A model generated the notes under the pieces. The model worked only from the letters and a program-made list of their open reading frames with translations, had not been told where the DNA came from and ran no database searches. From Alphaproteobacteria bacterium (GTDB taxonomy: Bacteria; Pseudomonadota; Alphaproteobacteria; Caulobacterales; Aquidulcibacteraceae), in assembly GCA_026400735.1 (NCBI GenBank), contig JAPLOL010000069.1, positions 1 through 44,313 of the forward strand: 44,313 nt of DNA, in the 5' to 3' direction. Below, one piece after another: positions 33,173 through 41,756 of this stretch (position 1 is its first letter; every line of letters begins with the position of its first letter). The position numbers were made by a program, and so were the translations under genes.

Positions 33173-36100
33173 ATGGGTGTTTGGACGCCGGGATCCGGTC
33201 CGACGGACGGTGACGATACGTTTACGGGCGACGGCACGAATGAAACCGCGCACGGTCTCGGCGGCGCCGATACGCTCAATGGAAATGGCGGCAATGATAT
33301 CCTCTCCGGCGGCGCCGGAGCCGATGTCGTCTCGGGTGGCGACGGCAACGATGAGTTGTGGGGCGGCTACTACCTCGACAATCAATTGGACGCAGCGGAC
33401 ACGCTCAATGGCGGCGCAGGCGACGACGGCCTGATTGGCGGGTTGAACGACATCTATGACGGCGGCGACGGAGACGACGTCGCGCTGGTGCGATCCACGG
33501 GATCGTCGACGCCTGTCGTGCTCGACCTCACAGCGCGCGGGAGCGGACTTGATCTCTTGTTGCCTGGCGGCGGGATCGTGCGCGCCAATGTTGAATTCGT
33601 CTCCTTCGGCTTGGGCGAGGGCAACGATCAAGTGACCGGTTCTAGCGTCGATGACTTCGTCACGCTCGGTGGCGGCAACGATGTCATGCACGCTGGCGGC
33701 GGCAACGACACAGTGTTCGGCTCCACAGGTGATGATCAGTTGTTCGGCGAGGCGGGCAACGATCAACTAACGAGTGGCGACGCTGGCGGCTTGGACCTGA
33801 TGGATGGCGGTGACGGCGCCGATCAACTCTACGGGTACGGCGAGGATACTTTCATCGGAGGGGCTGACTTCGACGAGGCCACGGTCACGCTGACGTCGGC
33901 GCAAGCTGCGACGCTCGATATGACGAGCTACTTTGCGGGAGGCTCTTTCAACGCTGCGCTTCCGGGCGGCGGCAGTGTCGCCAGCATTGAGCGACTGCTG
34001 ATATTTCTGTCGGGGTCTACAGCGGTCAACATCACCGGCAGCGCAGGTGATGACATTATCTATGGGCTTCTGACCGGAGCTCCAAACAACACCGTGCATG
34101 GCATGGCCGGAAACGACTACTTCGCGGGTGCGGGCGGAACAGACACGTTTTACGGCGGTGACGGAAACGACTCTTTCAACGGGGGCGAAGGCGACGATTG
34201 GTTCGACGGTGGGGCGGGCAATGACGCGCTCGCCGCTTCAGTGGGCAACGACACCTTCTACGGTGGCGCTGGCGAAGATTACGCTGATAGCGGCGATGGC
34301 GATGACTACATCGACGGCGGCGCCGACAATGACTTCATCATGGGGGGCAATAACTCCGATGAGATTTACGGTGGCGATGGCGACGACGAGATCTATGGCG
34401 AAAACGGTTCGGATGTCATTTACGGCGGCGCCGGGAACGACTTTCTAATCGGCGGAAACGATCTCGACGGCGATCCGGGTGGTGTCGACGAAGGTGACAC
34501 TATCTATGGCGGCGCCGGTAGCGACCAAATCGGCGGGTTCGAGGGCGACGACTTCCTCAGCGGCGATGAAGGCGACGATTTCATCGACGGCGGTGTTGGT
34601 AACGACATCATCGATGGCGGCGATGGCGACGACATTCTTCAAGGCAATGCTGGCGACGACGTCCTAAGGGGCGGCCTGGGCGCCGATGCATTTCACGACC
34701 TCTCGGGCAACGACACGGTCACATACCTTGCCGCGTCAAGCGGTGTCGTAGCTGATCTCGTCGCCGGCGGATCGGTCGGCGAGGCTGCGGGCGACACCTT
34801 CGATGGGATCGAGAACCTCTACGGCTCAATCTACGCAGATACGCTTCGCGGAGACGGCGGCGCCAACATTCTGTCCGGCGCCGGCGGCGTCGATCATTTG
34901 TTCGGCCTCGGCGGCAACGACATTTTCCATAGCGATGGGATCGATATTGTCGAAGGTGGCGACGGTGATGACATCCTTATCATGCCGACAATTGGCGCCG
35001 CCAACACCGGATCGTTCAACGGCGGCGCGGGCATTGATACCTGGTCGTTCGAGCAGTCGAATGGCGTCACCGTACTCTTAGCTACCGGCTTCTATTCCGG
35101 TGGATCTCTCGCACTGACGTCAGTCGAAAACCTGCGCGGCTCGAACTCCGTCGACGAACTTTATGGCGACGACAACGCGAACACAATCTGGGGCGGTCGC
35201 AGCAATGATAGACTTGAAGGCGCTGGTGGCGACGATGTGTTGTACGGCGAAGATGGGGCAGACGTTCTGATCGGTGATGCGGGGGTCGATCAACTCCTCG
35301 GCGGCGCTGGCAATGATACGCTGGGCGGCGGCGCGGGGGCGGACGTTCTGGACGGGGGCGACGGCTTTGACACTGTGTTCTATTCGTCGTCAGCATCCGG
35401 TGTCAGCGTCAACCTTGCGACAGGCGTTGCCTCCGGAGGCGATGCGACGGGCGACACTCTTGTCTCCGTTGAAGCTGTCACAGGATCAGCGTTCGTTGAC
35501 GCGCTCGTCGGTGATGCGCTGTCGAACACCCTAATGGCGAACGAGGGTGATGATACGCTGCAGGGCGGCGGCGGAGACGACTTTCTTTATGGCGACGAGG
35601 GCGCTGACGTCCTGGACGGAGGCGACGGCTCGGATTGGGCCTCCTACGGTTTGGCGTCGATCGGTGTGGTGGCTAGTCTGCTGTTGCCAGCATCGAACAC
35701 GGCTGAAGCGGCCGGCGACACTTACATCTCAATAGAAAATCTCTCGGGCTCAAACTTCGCGGACACGCTCACTGGCAATGACGCGGAAAATCGGATCAAC
35801 GGCGGCGGTGGCGTCGACGCGCTCAATGGTCTTGGCGGCGCCGATCGGCTGAACGGCAATTCTGGCAACGACACATTGAATGGCGGCGACGGCGATGATG
35901 TCCTGATTGGTGGCGCGGGCGCTGACGCAATGAATGGCGGCGCAGGGGTCGACACCGCTGATTATTCGGCTGACGGCGACGCAGTTATTGTGAACCTTCA
36001 GACCGGAAGCGCCACGGACGGCGGTTTCGCTACGGACACGCTAACGTCGATTGAGAATGTAATCGGCTCGGTGTTTGGCGACGCGCTGACCGGTAACGCC

Positions 36101-37186
36101 GGCGCCAATATGCTAACGGGAGGCGCCGGAAACGACGCGCTCAATGGCGGCGCTGGCGTCGATACCGCGAGCTTCTCAGTTGCGTCGACAGCCGCGACAT
36201 GGGTGCGCAATCTCAACGGAACATGGACTGTCACCGCGGGCGCAGACGGCGTGGACACACTGACGGGCATCGAGGTTCTGCGCTTCACCGATCGCAATGT
36301 TGTGTTGGATAACGCTTTCCGCACGTTTACTGGCGATGGCACGTCTGATCTGCTCTGGCGCAATGCCAACACTGGCGCGGTTGCGGTGTGGCAGGTGTCG
36401 GGTGCGACGCAGACAAACGCCTACATTGCGGGCGGCGCGCCGGGTGAGTGGAGCATTCTTGGCACCGGTGATTTCTCTGGCGACGGACGTGACGACATCA
36501 TCTGGCGCAACACGACTACAACGGCTGTAGCCGTGTGGGCTGATGGTTCGGGCACTGCCGCCTCGATCATCACGGGCGTTCCGGGTAATTGGCAGTTCCA
36601 AGGCGTTGGTGATTTCAACTTCGACGGTCGTGACGATTTCGTCTGGCGCAACAGCAATGACGGCGCTGTCGCTGTCTGGCTGATGAACGGCAACACGATT
36701 GCCAACCAAGCGATTGTTTCGGCCGCGCCGGCCGCCTGGAATATCGCCGGCATCGCTGACTTCGATGGCGACGGACGAGACGATATCTTGCTGCGCAACA
36801 CAGATGGAACGGTTGCGCGTTGGACGACCGATGGGGTCACGCAGACGGGTGCTGCGATTGTTGGCTCGGCGCCGAGCAATTGGCAGATCCAGGGTGTCGG
36901 TGACTTTAACGGCGACGGCCGCGCCGACATTCTCTTCCGCAACACCAGCGATGGCGGTCTCGCCATGTGGCAGATGAACGGAAATGCGACGCTCGGTGTT
37001 CAGATGGTTGGCGGCGCGCCGCTGAGTTGGAGCATCGCCAACGTTGGCGATTACAACGGCGATGGCCGCGATGACATCCTCTGGCACAACACCGATGGCA
37101 CAGTCGCTCTCTGGACCATGAACGGCTTCACGGTCCAGAATCAGGCCGTTGTTGCAAATGTGCCCACGGAGTGGGGATTGATCTAG
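33173..37186 (+). CDS. Large RTX calcium-binding protein with C-terminal VCBS/FG-GAP module
   Basis: The protein has 1337 residues from the ATG at 33173. The in-frame GTG at 33161 is part of the ribosome-site hairpin and would add VGDV-type residues not found in the first paralogue. The N-terminus MGVWTPGSGPTDGDDTF parallels MGWLPGSGPTGGNDTF of the upstream gene. Dozens of RTX nonapeptides run through about residues 12-985, interrupted by segments such as GVVADLVAGGS and GVSVNLATGVASGG that are typical of RTX spacer strands. The last about 351 residues are VCBS module copy B. There is no signal peptide, so type I secretion is expected. No enzymatic domain is recognised; a structural or adhesive role is plausible. 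Confidence 0.88.
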   Translation: MGVWTPGSGPTDGDDTFTGDGTNETAHGLGGADTLNGNGGNDILSGGAGADVVSGGDGNDELWGGYYLDNQLDAADTLNGGAGDDGLIGGLNDIYDGGDGDDVALVRSTGSSTPVVLDLTARGSGLDLLLPGGGIVRANVEFVSFGLGEGNDQVTGSSVDDFVTLGGGNDVMHAGGGNDTVFGSTGDDQLFGEAGNDQLTSGDAGGLDLMDGGDGADQLYGYGEDTFIGGADFDEATVTLTSAQAATLDMTSYFAGGSFNAALPGGGSVASIERLLIFLSGSTAVNITGSAGDDIIYGLLTGAPNNTVHGMAGNDYFAGAGGTDTFYGGDGNDSFNGGEGDDWFDGGAGNDALAASVGNDTFYGGAGEDYADSGDGDDYIDGGADNDFIMGGNNSDEIYGGDGDDEIYGENGSDVIYGGAGNDFLIGGNDLDGDPGGVDEGDTIYGGAGSDQIGGFEGDDFLSGDEGDDFIDGGVGNDIIDGGDGDDILQGNAGDDVLRGGLGADAFHDLSGNDTVTYLAASSGVVADLVAGGSVGEAAGDTFDGIENLYGSIYADTLRGDGGANILSGAGGVDHLFGLGGNDIFHSDGIDIVEGGDGDDILIMPTIGAANTGSFNGGAGIDTWSFEQSNGVTVLLATGFYSGGSLALTSVENLRGSNSVDELYGDDNANTIWGGRSNDRLEGAGGDDVLYGEDGADVLIGDAGVDQLLGGAGNDTLGGGAGADVLDGGDGFDTVFYSSSASGVSVNLATGVASGGDATGDTLVSVEAVTGSAFVDALVGDALSNTLMANEGDDTLQGGGGDDFLYGDEGADVLDGGDGSDWASYGLASIGVVASLLLPASNTAEAAGDTYISIENLSGSNFADTLTGNDAENRINGGGGVDALNGLGGADRLNGNSGNDTLNGGDGDDVLIGGAGADAMNGGAGVDTADYSADGDAVIVNLQTGSATDGGFATDTLTSIENVIGSVFGDALTGNAGANMLTGGAGNDALNGGAGVDTASFSVASTAATWVRNLNGTWTVTAGADGVDTLTGIEVLRFTDRNVVLDNAFRTFTGDGTSDLLWRNANTGAVAVWQVSGATQTNAYIAGGAPGEWSILGTGDFSGDGRDDIIWRNTTTTAVAVWADGSGTAASIITGVPGNWQFQGVGDFNFDGRDDFVWRNSNDGAVAVWLMNGNTIANQAIVSAAPAAWNIAGIADFDGDGRDDILLRNTDGTVARWTTDGVTQTGAAIVGSAPSNWQIQGVGDFNGDGRADILFRNTSDGGLAMWQMNGNATLGVQMVGGAPLSWSIANVGDYNGDGRDDILWHNTDGTVALWTMNGFTVQNQAVVANVPTEWGLI
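36131..37186 (+). repeat. Shared C-terminal VCBS module, copy B
   Basis: This copy runs 1056 bp with no gap relative to copies A and C. From the NVVLDNAFRTF codons to the end (about 886 bp) I count by eye about 36 differences from copy C, of which only two alter the protein (Ser to Thr and Val to Ile). Confidence 0.92.
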
Positions 37187-37334
37187 CAACACGCTACCGT
37201 GCCGCAAGCGCGAACAAGATTGTATCTAGCAGGTCACAATGGGCTGCGAGCAACGGCGCATGCGAGCGCTGAGGCTGCTTGCAAACTGGCGCCGTCGCAC
37301 TAGTTTTGGGCGCACGTAACTGCATGGAGCCAAC

Positions 37335-39635
37335 GTGCCGACACAGAGCAGGGGCCTCGTCGCCATCGATTCCGATACGCCAGACACGGCAGCGTGGCTT
37401 ACCCACTTACATACGCCCATCTACGAAGGCTTCAGCGAAAGCGGTGTTCGCCTAGAGACGCTAACCGGTTTCGATGGGCGCTTCGCCAATCCGTTGCGCG
37501 GCGGCGTGTCCCCCTCTGATCCGCAAGCCTTCGTTCAGCCGCAGACTGGCGTTGCGCCAAACGGTCTGCCGATTTTCAACTGGAACCAGGCGGCAGCGCA
37601 GATCGCGCGCGACAGCAGCGGTTGGGGCGCGGGCGCCACGGTCACGTTTGCATTTCGCGCCACTGCGCCAAATCAGATGCCCAACGGCGTTACCGGCTTT
37701 CAACAATTCAATGCGGCGCAGATTGCGGTGGCGCTGGAAAGTTTGACGCTATGGGCGGAGACGGCGAACATCACGTTCCTGCGCATCGACGATGGCGCGG
37801 GCTACAGCAACAATGCGACTATGCTCTTCTCCAACTATACGGCGGGAGCAGCAAACGCATCCGCGTTTGCCTATTATCCGGGCGTCTCAGCCAATTCCGG
37901 TGATGTTTGGGTCAATCTCTCGCTCGACACCAACAACTCAAATTTGATTGAGGGCGCCTTCGGGCCTCACACGCTCACGCACGAGATTGGGCACGCCATC
38001 GGCCTCGCCCATCCAGCAAACTACGATGCGTCGGATGCGGCAGATCCAACTTACCCGGCGTCTGCGGTCTATTGGCAAGACTCGCGCATGTACACGGTGA
38101 TGAGCTATTTTGGTTCCGCCGGGCCAGGCGGGAATCTCGGAGGGTTCGCATCAGGGCCGCAGCTTCATGACATCGCTGCCGCGCAATTGCTTTACGGCGC
38201 GAACATGTCGACGCGCACTGGCGATACTGTTTACGGGTTCAACTCCAACACTGGCCACGCGCATTTTAGCATCACGCTAGACGAAGCCACGCCTGTGTTC
38301 GCCATTTGGGATGCGGGCGGAAACGACACGCTCGATCTCTCAGGCTATTCGACCACGGTCGAAATCGATTTGCGCGAAGAGGCGTTCTCGAGCGCAGGAC
38401 CCGGATCGGTCGGCAACACGATCAACAACGGCCGGGCGTATGGAAACATCTCGATTGCGCGCGGCGCGATCATAGAAAACGGCATCGGCGGCGCTGGAAA
38501 CGATCTGATCACCGGGAATGCGGTTGCCAACTCCCTGCGCGGCAATGCCGGCGATGATCGGCTGGTTGGCGGCGTTGGTAATGACGCGTTGAACGGCGGC
38601 GGTGGCATTGACATCGCCGGTTATTCGCTTGCTTCGAGTTCTGGAAGTTGGGCGCGTAATCCGGATGGGACCTGGACAGTCACGGCGGGCGCAGAGGGCG
38701 TCGATACGCTGACTGGTGTTGAAGTGCTCAACTTCACCGATCGCAACGTTGTGTTGGATAACGCTTTCCGCACGTTTACTGGCGATGGCACGTCTGATCT
38801 GCTCTGGCGCAATGCGAACACTGGCGCGGTTGCGGTGTGGCAGGTGTCGGGTGCGACGCAGACAAACGCTTATATCGCGGGCGGCGCGCCGGGTGAGTGG
38901 AGCATTCTTGGCACCGGTGATTTCTCTGGCGACGGACGTGACGACATCATCTGGCGCAACACGACTACAACGGCGGTAGCCGTGTGGGCTGATGGTTCGG
39001 GCACTGCCGCCTCGATCATCACGGGTGTTCCGGGTAATTGGCAGTTCCAAGGCGTCGGTGATTTCAACTTCGACGGTCGTGACGATTTTGTCTGGCGCAA
39101 CACCAACGACGGCGCTGTCGCCGTCTGGCTGATGAACGGCAACACGATTGCCAACCAAGCGATTGTTTCGGCCGCGCCTGCTGCGTGGAATATCGCCGGC
39201 ATCGCTGACTTCGACGGTGACGGACGAGACGACATCTTGTTGCGCAACACAGATGGAACGGTTGCGCGCTGGACGACCGACGGGGTCACGCAGACGGGTG
39301 CTGCGATTGTTGGCTCGGCGCCGAGCAATTGGCAGATCCAGGGTGTCGGTGACTTTAACGGCGATGGCCGCGCCGACATTCTCTTCCGCAACACCAGCGA
39401 TGGCGGTCTCGCCATGTGGCAGATGAATGGAAATGCGACGCTCGGTGTTCAGATGGTTGGCGGCGCGCCGCTGAGCTGGAGCATCGCGAACGTTGGTGAT
39501 TACAACGGCGATGGCCGCGATGACATCCTCTGGCACAACACCGATGGCACAGTCGCTCTCTGGACCATGAACGGCTTCACGGTGCAAAATCAGGCGATCG
39601 TAGCGAATGTCCCTACAGAGTGGGGTTTGATCTAG
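37335..39635 (+). CDS. Serralysin-type (M10) metalloprotease with RTX and VCBS modules
   Basis: This 766-residue protein is predicted to be a secreted zinc protease. The catalytic motif HEIGHAIGLAH (216-226) supplies His216, Glu217, His220 and His226, and the Met-turn is YTVMSYFG (Met256). RTX repeats (GGAGNDLITG, GNAGDDRLVGG; about 385-428) follow the M10 C-terminal region. Residues about 416-766 are VCBS module copy C. Ordinary serralysins are near 480 residues, so the module is an added tail. There is no signal peptide. The start is GTG at 37335 with GGAG five bases before; the ATG at 37324 is out of frame. The usual inhibitor gene and type I exporter are absent nearby. Confidence 0.9.
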   Translation: MPTQSRGLVAIDSDTPDTAAWLTHLHTPIYEGFSESGVRLETLTGFDGRFANPLRGGVSPSDPQAFVQPQTGVAPNGLPIFNWNQAAAQIARDSSGWGAGATVTFAFRATAPNQMPNGVTGFQQFNAAQIAVALESLTLWAETANITFLRIDDGAGYSNNATMLFSNYTAGAANASAFAYYPGVSANSGDVWVNLSLDTNNSNLIEGAFGPHTLTHEIGHAIGLAHPANYDASDAADPTYPASAVYWQDSRMYTVMSYFGSAGPGGNLGGFASGPQLHDIAAAQLLYGANMSTRTGDTVYGFNSNTGHAHFSITLDEATPVFAIWDAGGNDTLDLSGYSTTVEIDLREEAFSSAGPGSVGNTINNGRAYGNISIARGAIIENGIGGAGNDLITGNAVANSLRGNAGDDRLVGGVGNDALNGGGGIDIAGYSLASSSGSWARNPDGTWTVTAGAEGVDTLTGVEVLNFTDRNVVLDNAFRTFTGDGTSDLLWRNANTGAVAVWQVSGATQTNAYIAGGAPGEWSILGTGDFSGDGRDDIIWRNTTTTAVAVWADGSGTAASIITGVPGNWQFQGVGDFNFDGRDDFVWRNTNDGAVAVWLMNGNTIANQAIVSAAPAAWNIAGIADFDGDGRDDILLRNTDGTVARWTTDGVTQTGAAIVGSAPSNWQIQGVGDFNGDGRADILFRNTSDGGLAMWQMNGNATLGVQMVGGAPLSWSIANVGDYNGDGRDDILWHNTDGTVALWTMNGFTVQNQAIVANVPTEWGLI
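38580..39635 (+). repeat. Shared C-terminal VCBS module, copy C
   Basis: This copy runs 1056 bp and is gap-free against copies A and B. The first about 50 codons (IDIAGYSLASSSGSWARNPDG) diverge from copy B, while the rest is nearly identical in protein sequence. The homogenised part therefore starts near the NVVLDN codons. Confidence 0.92.
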
Positions 39636-39645
39636 GCGGTCGCGC

Positions 39646-40209
39646 TCAAGCGAGCGCCGCTACGATCACCCAGAAGCCCGTCGCCGCCATCACTAGGGCC
39701 GCCGCGATGCGCACGTAGTTCAGCGGCACGACGCGCGTGACGGCTTCGCCGAAGAGAACGGCGGGGACGTTGGCGAGCATCATGCCGAACGTCGTGCCGG
39801 CGGTGACGAGGGCGATGTTTTGGAATTGGGCGGCCAGCAGCGAAGTCGCGATCTGAGTCTTGTCGCCGATTTCGACGAAGAAGAACGCGATCAGCGTGGT
39901 TAGGAAAACTCCGCCGGCTTTGGTGCTGCCGGCGCGTTCGTCTTCTTTGTCTGGGATCAGCGCCCAGGCGGCCATGACGATGAACGCTGCGCCGACGATC
40001 AGTTGGAAGGTTTGGCCTGTTAGCCATTGCGCGATGAAATAGCCGAGCGTCGCGGCGGCGGCGTGGTTGAGCAGCGTGGCGCAGAGGATGCCGAGGATGA
40101 TCGGCAGCGGTGCGCGGAAGCGTGCGGCGAGCACGATGGCGAGCAATTGGGTTTTGTCGCCGATCTCCGCGATTGCGACGAGACCGGTGGAGGTGAGGAA
40201 CGCTTCCAT
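39646..40209 (-). CDS. UPF0016/TMEM165 (GDT1) family transporter, probable Mn2+ exporter
   Basis: This 187-residue membrane protein has about six hydrophobic segments in two inverted halves. The family signature E-x-G-D-K-[TS] occurs twice, as EIGDKT at 15-20 and at 113-118. Bacterial members (MneA/Mnx type) export Mn2+ from the cytoplasm, and eukaryotic GDT1/TMEM165 moves Mn2+ and Ca2+. The start at 40209 has GGAAG seven bases upstream. Longer in-frame starts would run into the riboswitch. The Mn2+ riboswitch in the leader supports the manganese role independently of the protein motif. Confidence 0.92.
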   Translation of the reverse strand: MEAFLTSTGLVAIAEIGDKTQLLAIVLAARFRAPLPIILGILCATLLNHAAAATLGYFIAQWLTGQTFQLIVGAAFIVMAAWALIPDKEDERAGSTKAGGVFLTTLIAFFFVEIGDKTQIATSLLAAQFQNIALVTAGTTFGMMLANVPAVLFGEAVTRVVPLNYVRIAAALVMAATGFWVIVAALA

Positions 40210-40252
40210 GATTGAACTTCCAGGGCCGCAAATTGACACGACGACGCGTGCG

Positions 40253-40273
40253 TCCAAGCGGCCCTCGCTTGGA
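40253..40273 (-). other. Stem-loop between the Mn2+ riboswitch and its gene
   Basis: TCCAAGCG and CGCTTGGA form a perfect 8-bp stem with a 5-base loop. It lies after the aptamer and 44 bp before the ATG. No T-tract follows it on the minus strand. It may be part of the expression platform or an alternative to the aptamer's closing stem. Confidence 0.45.
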
Positions 40274-40282
40274 TGCTGCATC

Positions 40283-40392
40283 GTCGGTCTCGCCAAGTGG
40301 ATCGTGTGATCCGCCGCCTGCGCCATGCTGTTGCCAGCAAGTATGTTGACGCGGGCGCCGCTGAACGTTGCGGCCGGCTACTCCCCGAGAAC
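40283..40392 (-). ncRNA. yybP-ykoY manganese riboswitch
   Basis: On the minus strand the leader contains the diagnostic GGGGAGTAGCC (40376-40386), GTCAACATACT (40340-40350) and GGCGAGACC (about 40286-40294) in the order and spacing of the yybP-ykoY aptamer. The P1 arms CGTTCTCGG and CCGACG can pair with a small bulge. This class binds Mn2+ and turns on Mn export genes, known from E. coli mntP and Bacillus yybP, which fits the gene downstream. The 5' end coincides with the predicted transcription start. Confidence 0.92.
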
Positions 40393-40398
40393 GGAGGC

Positions 40399-40427
40399 TA
40401 CATAGGGTTGCGTGCGGTGCGCGTCAA
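40399..40427 (-). promoter_or_regulatory. Sigma-70 promoter for the Mn2+ riboswitch transcript
   Basis: On the minus strand, TTGACG (40422-40427) and TATGTA (40399-40404) are spaced by exactly 17 bp. The expected start, near 40392, is the first base of the riboswitch. The M24 peptidase gene ends at 40449, so the promoter stands in the gap. Confidence 0.8.
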
Positions 40428-40448
40428 ACGTGCGAGGTGTTCGCATTC

Positions 40449-41312
40449 TCAAGCGACGAGCGCGCGGGGGCCGTAGTCGCGTTGTTCGCTGATTAGGCGC
40501 CATTGCTTCACGTGCGGCGGCTCGTCATCGAGCCAGCGCGCTTTGCCGTTTTCGATGACGAGGATTTCTTCCCATTTCGCGCCGGTTGGACCGTCGCCTG
40601 CGTGCGGTTCGACGAGCCAGAGGCCGTCATAGGGTTTGTGCTTTGATGTGGCGGTGGTGTTCCAGAGTGGCGAGCGCGCGAGCTTGGCGCGCGAGACGTA
40701 TTCCATGCCGTAGAACCAGGTGAGCGAGAGCGTGTCGAAGCCCTGTGAGCGCCATACGAACGGCAGACGCGGCAGCATAGTGGCGCGATGGCCGAGCACG
40801 GCGCCTGGGTGTTTGCCGTGTACGGGTTCGTAGCCGAAGCTGGAGATCTGCGCGTTCACGTCTTCGGCAATGGTCGCGAACGTCGTGCCGGCGTTGACCG
40901 CTGCGGGCACGATTTCGCGAAAACTAGCGAGGCGCTGCATCATGGTGCGGTGCGCGTCGCTTTCGCCGAAGCAGAACGAGAATGAGGTATCGACGAAATA
41001 GTCGTCGAACACGGGCGAAGCGTCGAAGATGACGGACTCGTTTGCGGCGAGCGCGCGTTTCTTTGGGAAGAACTTGCCGACGGGCCATTCGCCGGGAAGC
41101 GCGGTGCGTTCGCCGAAGAGCACGACGGGCAAGTGGAAGAAGCTCTTCACGCCTTCGCGGCGATAGGCTTGCACTAGGCGATGCGCGACATCGCGTTCGA
41201 TCATGCCGGGTTCGAGAGCGCGCGCTTCGGTTTGTAGGATCGAGAACGAGAGGCGCTGGAGTTCGCGGAAGCGGTCGAGTTGTTTGTCGGTGAAGCGATG
41301 CGTCTTGAACAT
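40449..41312 (-). CDS. M24-family metallopeptidase (Xaa-Pro aminopeptidase/creatinase fold)
   Basis: This 287-residue protein has the pita-bread M24 fold. The dinuclear-metal ligands are in place: Asp97 (IFDASP) and Asp108 (YFVDTSFSF), spaced by 11, His175 in GAVLGHRA, and Glu235 (VEPHAG) and Glu249 (WEEILVIENG). It lacks the N-terminal domain of creatinase/APP, so it is a stand-alone catalytic unit. Whether it hydrolyses Xaa-Pro bonds or acts as another M24 hydrolase is unknown. Its ATG overlaps the stop of the DUF1304 gene by one base, so the two are coupled. Confidence 0.88.
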   Translation of the reverse strand: MFKTHRFTDKQLDRFRELQRLSFSILQTEARALEPGMIERDVAHRLVQAYRREGVKSFFHLPVVLFGERTALPGEWPVGKFFPKKRALAANESVIFDASPVFDDYFVDTSFSFCFGESDAHRTMMQRLASFREIVPAAVNAGTTFATIAEDVNAQISSFGYEPVHGKHPGAVLGHRATMLPRLPFVWRSQGFDTLSLTWFYGMEYVSRAKLARSPLWNTTATSKHKPYDGLWLVEPHAGDGPTGAKWEEILVIENGKARWLDDEPPHVKQWRLISEQRDYGPRALVA

Positions 41313-41680
41313 TAGGGCGCGACGCGCCTGCGCGCTGCGATGACGTCGAGCAGTGCGATGAGGCCCGGCACGGCTTGGATGTAGAGGATGCTGAGCTTGG
41401 CGGTGAGGCCGCCATAGATGCCGGCCGCGATTACGCAGAGTAGGAAAAAGACCATGAAGTCGCGCGAGACGCGGATGGCGCCCCAGAGGAGGCCGAGCGC
41501 GAGGAAGCCGTTGTAGAGGCCTTGGTTCGCGGCGAGGACGGCGGTTTGGTCGGCGTATTCCGCCGTCATGCCGAAGACGCGCTGGCCGATGGTGCCGGTC
41601 CAGAGAAACATCTCGAGGACCAGAAAGCCGAAGTGCAGCAGGGCGACGAGCGCGACGAGGATGCGCGAAAGAGCGGCCAT
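41312..41680 (-). CDS. DUF1304 family small membrane protein
   Basis: The 122-residue protein has about four hydrophobic segments: LVALVALLHFGFLVLEMFLW at the start, then NQGLYNGFLALGLLW, FFLLCVIAAGIYGGLT and a final VPGLIALLDVIAA. The FLVLEMFLW and NQGLYNGFLA motifs match DUF1304, whose function is unknown. The start is ATG at 41680 (GGAG upstream); an in-frame TTG would add METPP. It is the first gene of a pair with the M24 peptidase and begins only about 20 bp after the ATP-synthase terminator, so its own promoter must lie in or upstream of that region. Confidence 0.82.
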   Translation of the reverse strand: MAALSRILVALVALLHFGFLVLEMFLWTGTIGQRVFGMTAEYADQTAVLAANQGLYNGFLALGLLWGAIRVSRDFMVFFLLCVIAAGIYGGLTAKLSILYIQAVPGLIALLDVIAARRRVAP

Positions 41681-41690
41681 GGGCGGCGTC

Positions 41691-41728
41691 TCCAAAGAAG
41701 AACGGCCCGGAGCTTAGCTCCAGGCCGT
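41691..41728 (-). terminator. Rho-independent terminator of the atp operon
   Basis: Read leftward, ACGGCC-T-GGAG, loop CTAAG, CTCC-G-GGCCGT (41702-41728) forms a 10-bp stem interrupted by one mismatch. It is followed by TTCTTCTTT (T-rich). It lies 28 bp after the atpF stop. Confidence 0.8.
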
Positions 41729-41756
41729 CAATCTTGTCTCGCAGTCTCGAACGGCT

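Noticed and set aside
38340-39587. 415-codon minus-strand frame, with similar ones at 31878-33032 and 36176-37207
   Set aside because: They are mirror images of the repeated VCBS module, so their similarity to each other only reflects the sense-strand repeats.
27343-39645. CRISPR or phage-like repeat array in the RTX region
   Set aside because: The repeats are in frame, of nonapeptide period and vary in spacing; they encode calcium-binding protein repeats and have no spacer structure.
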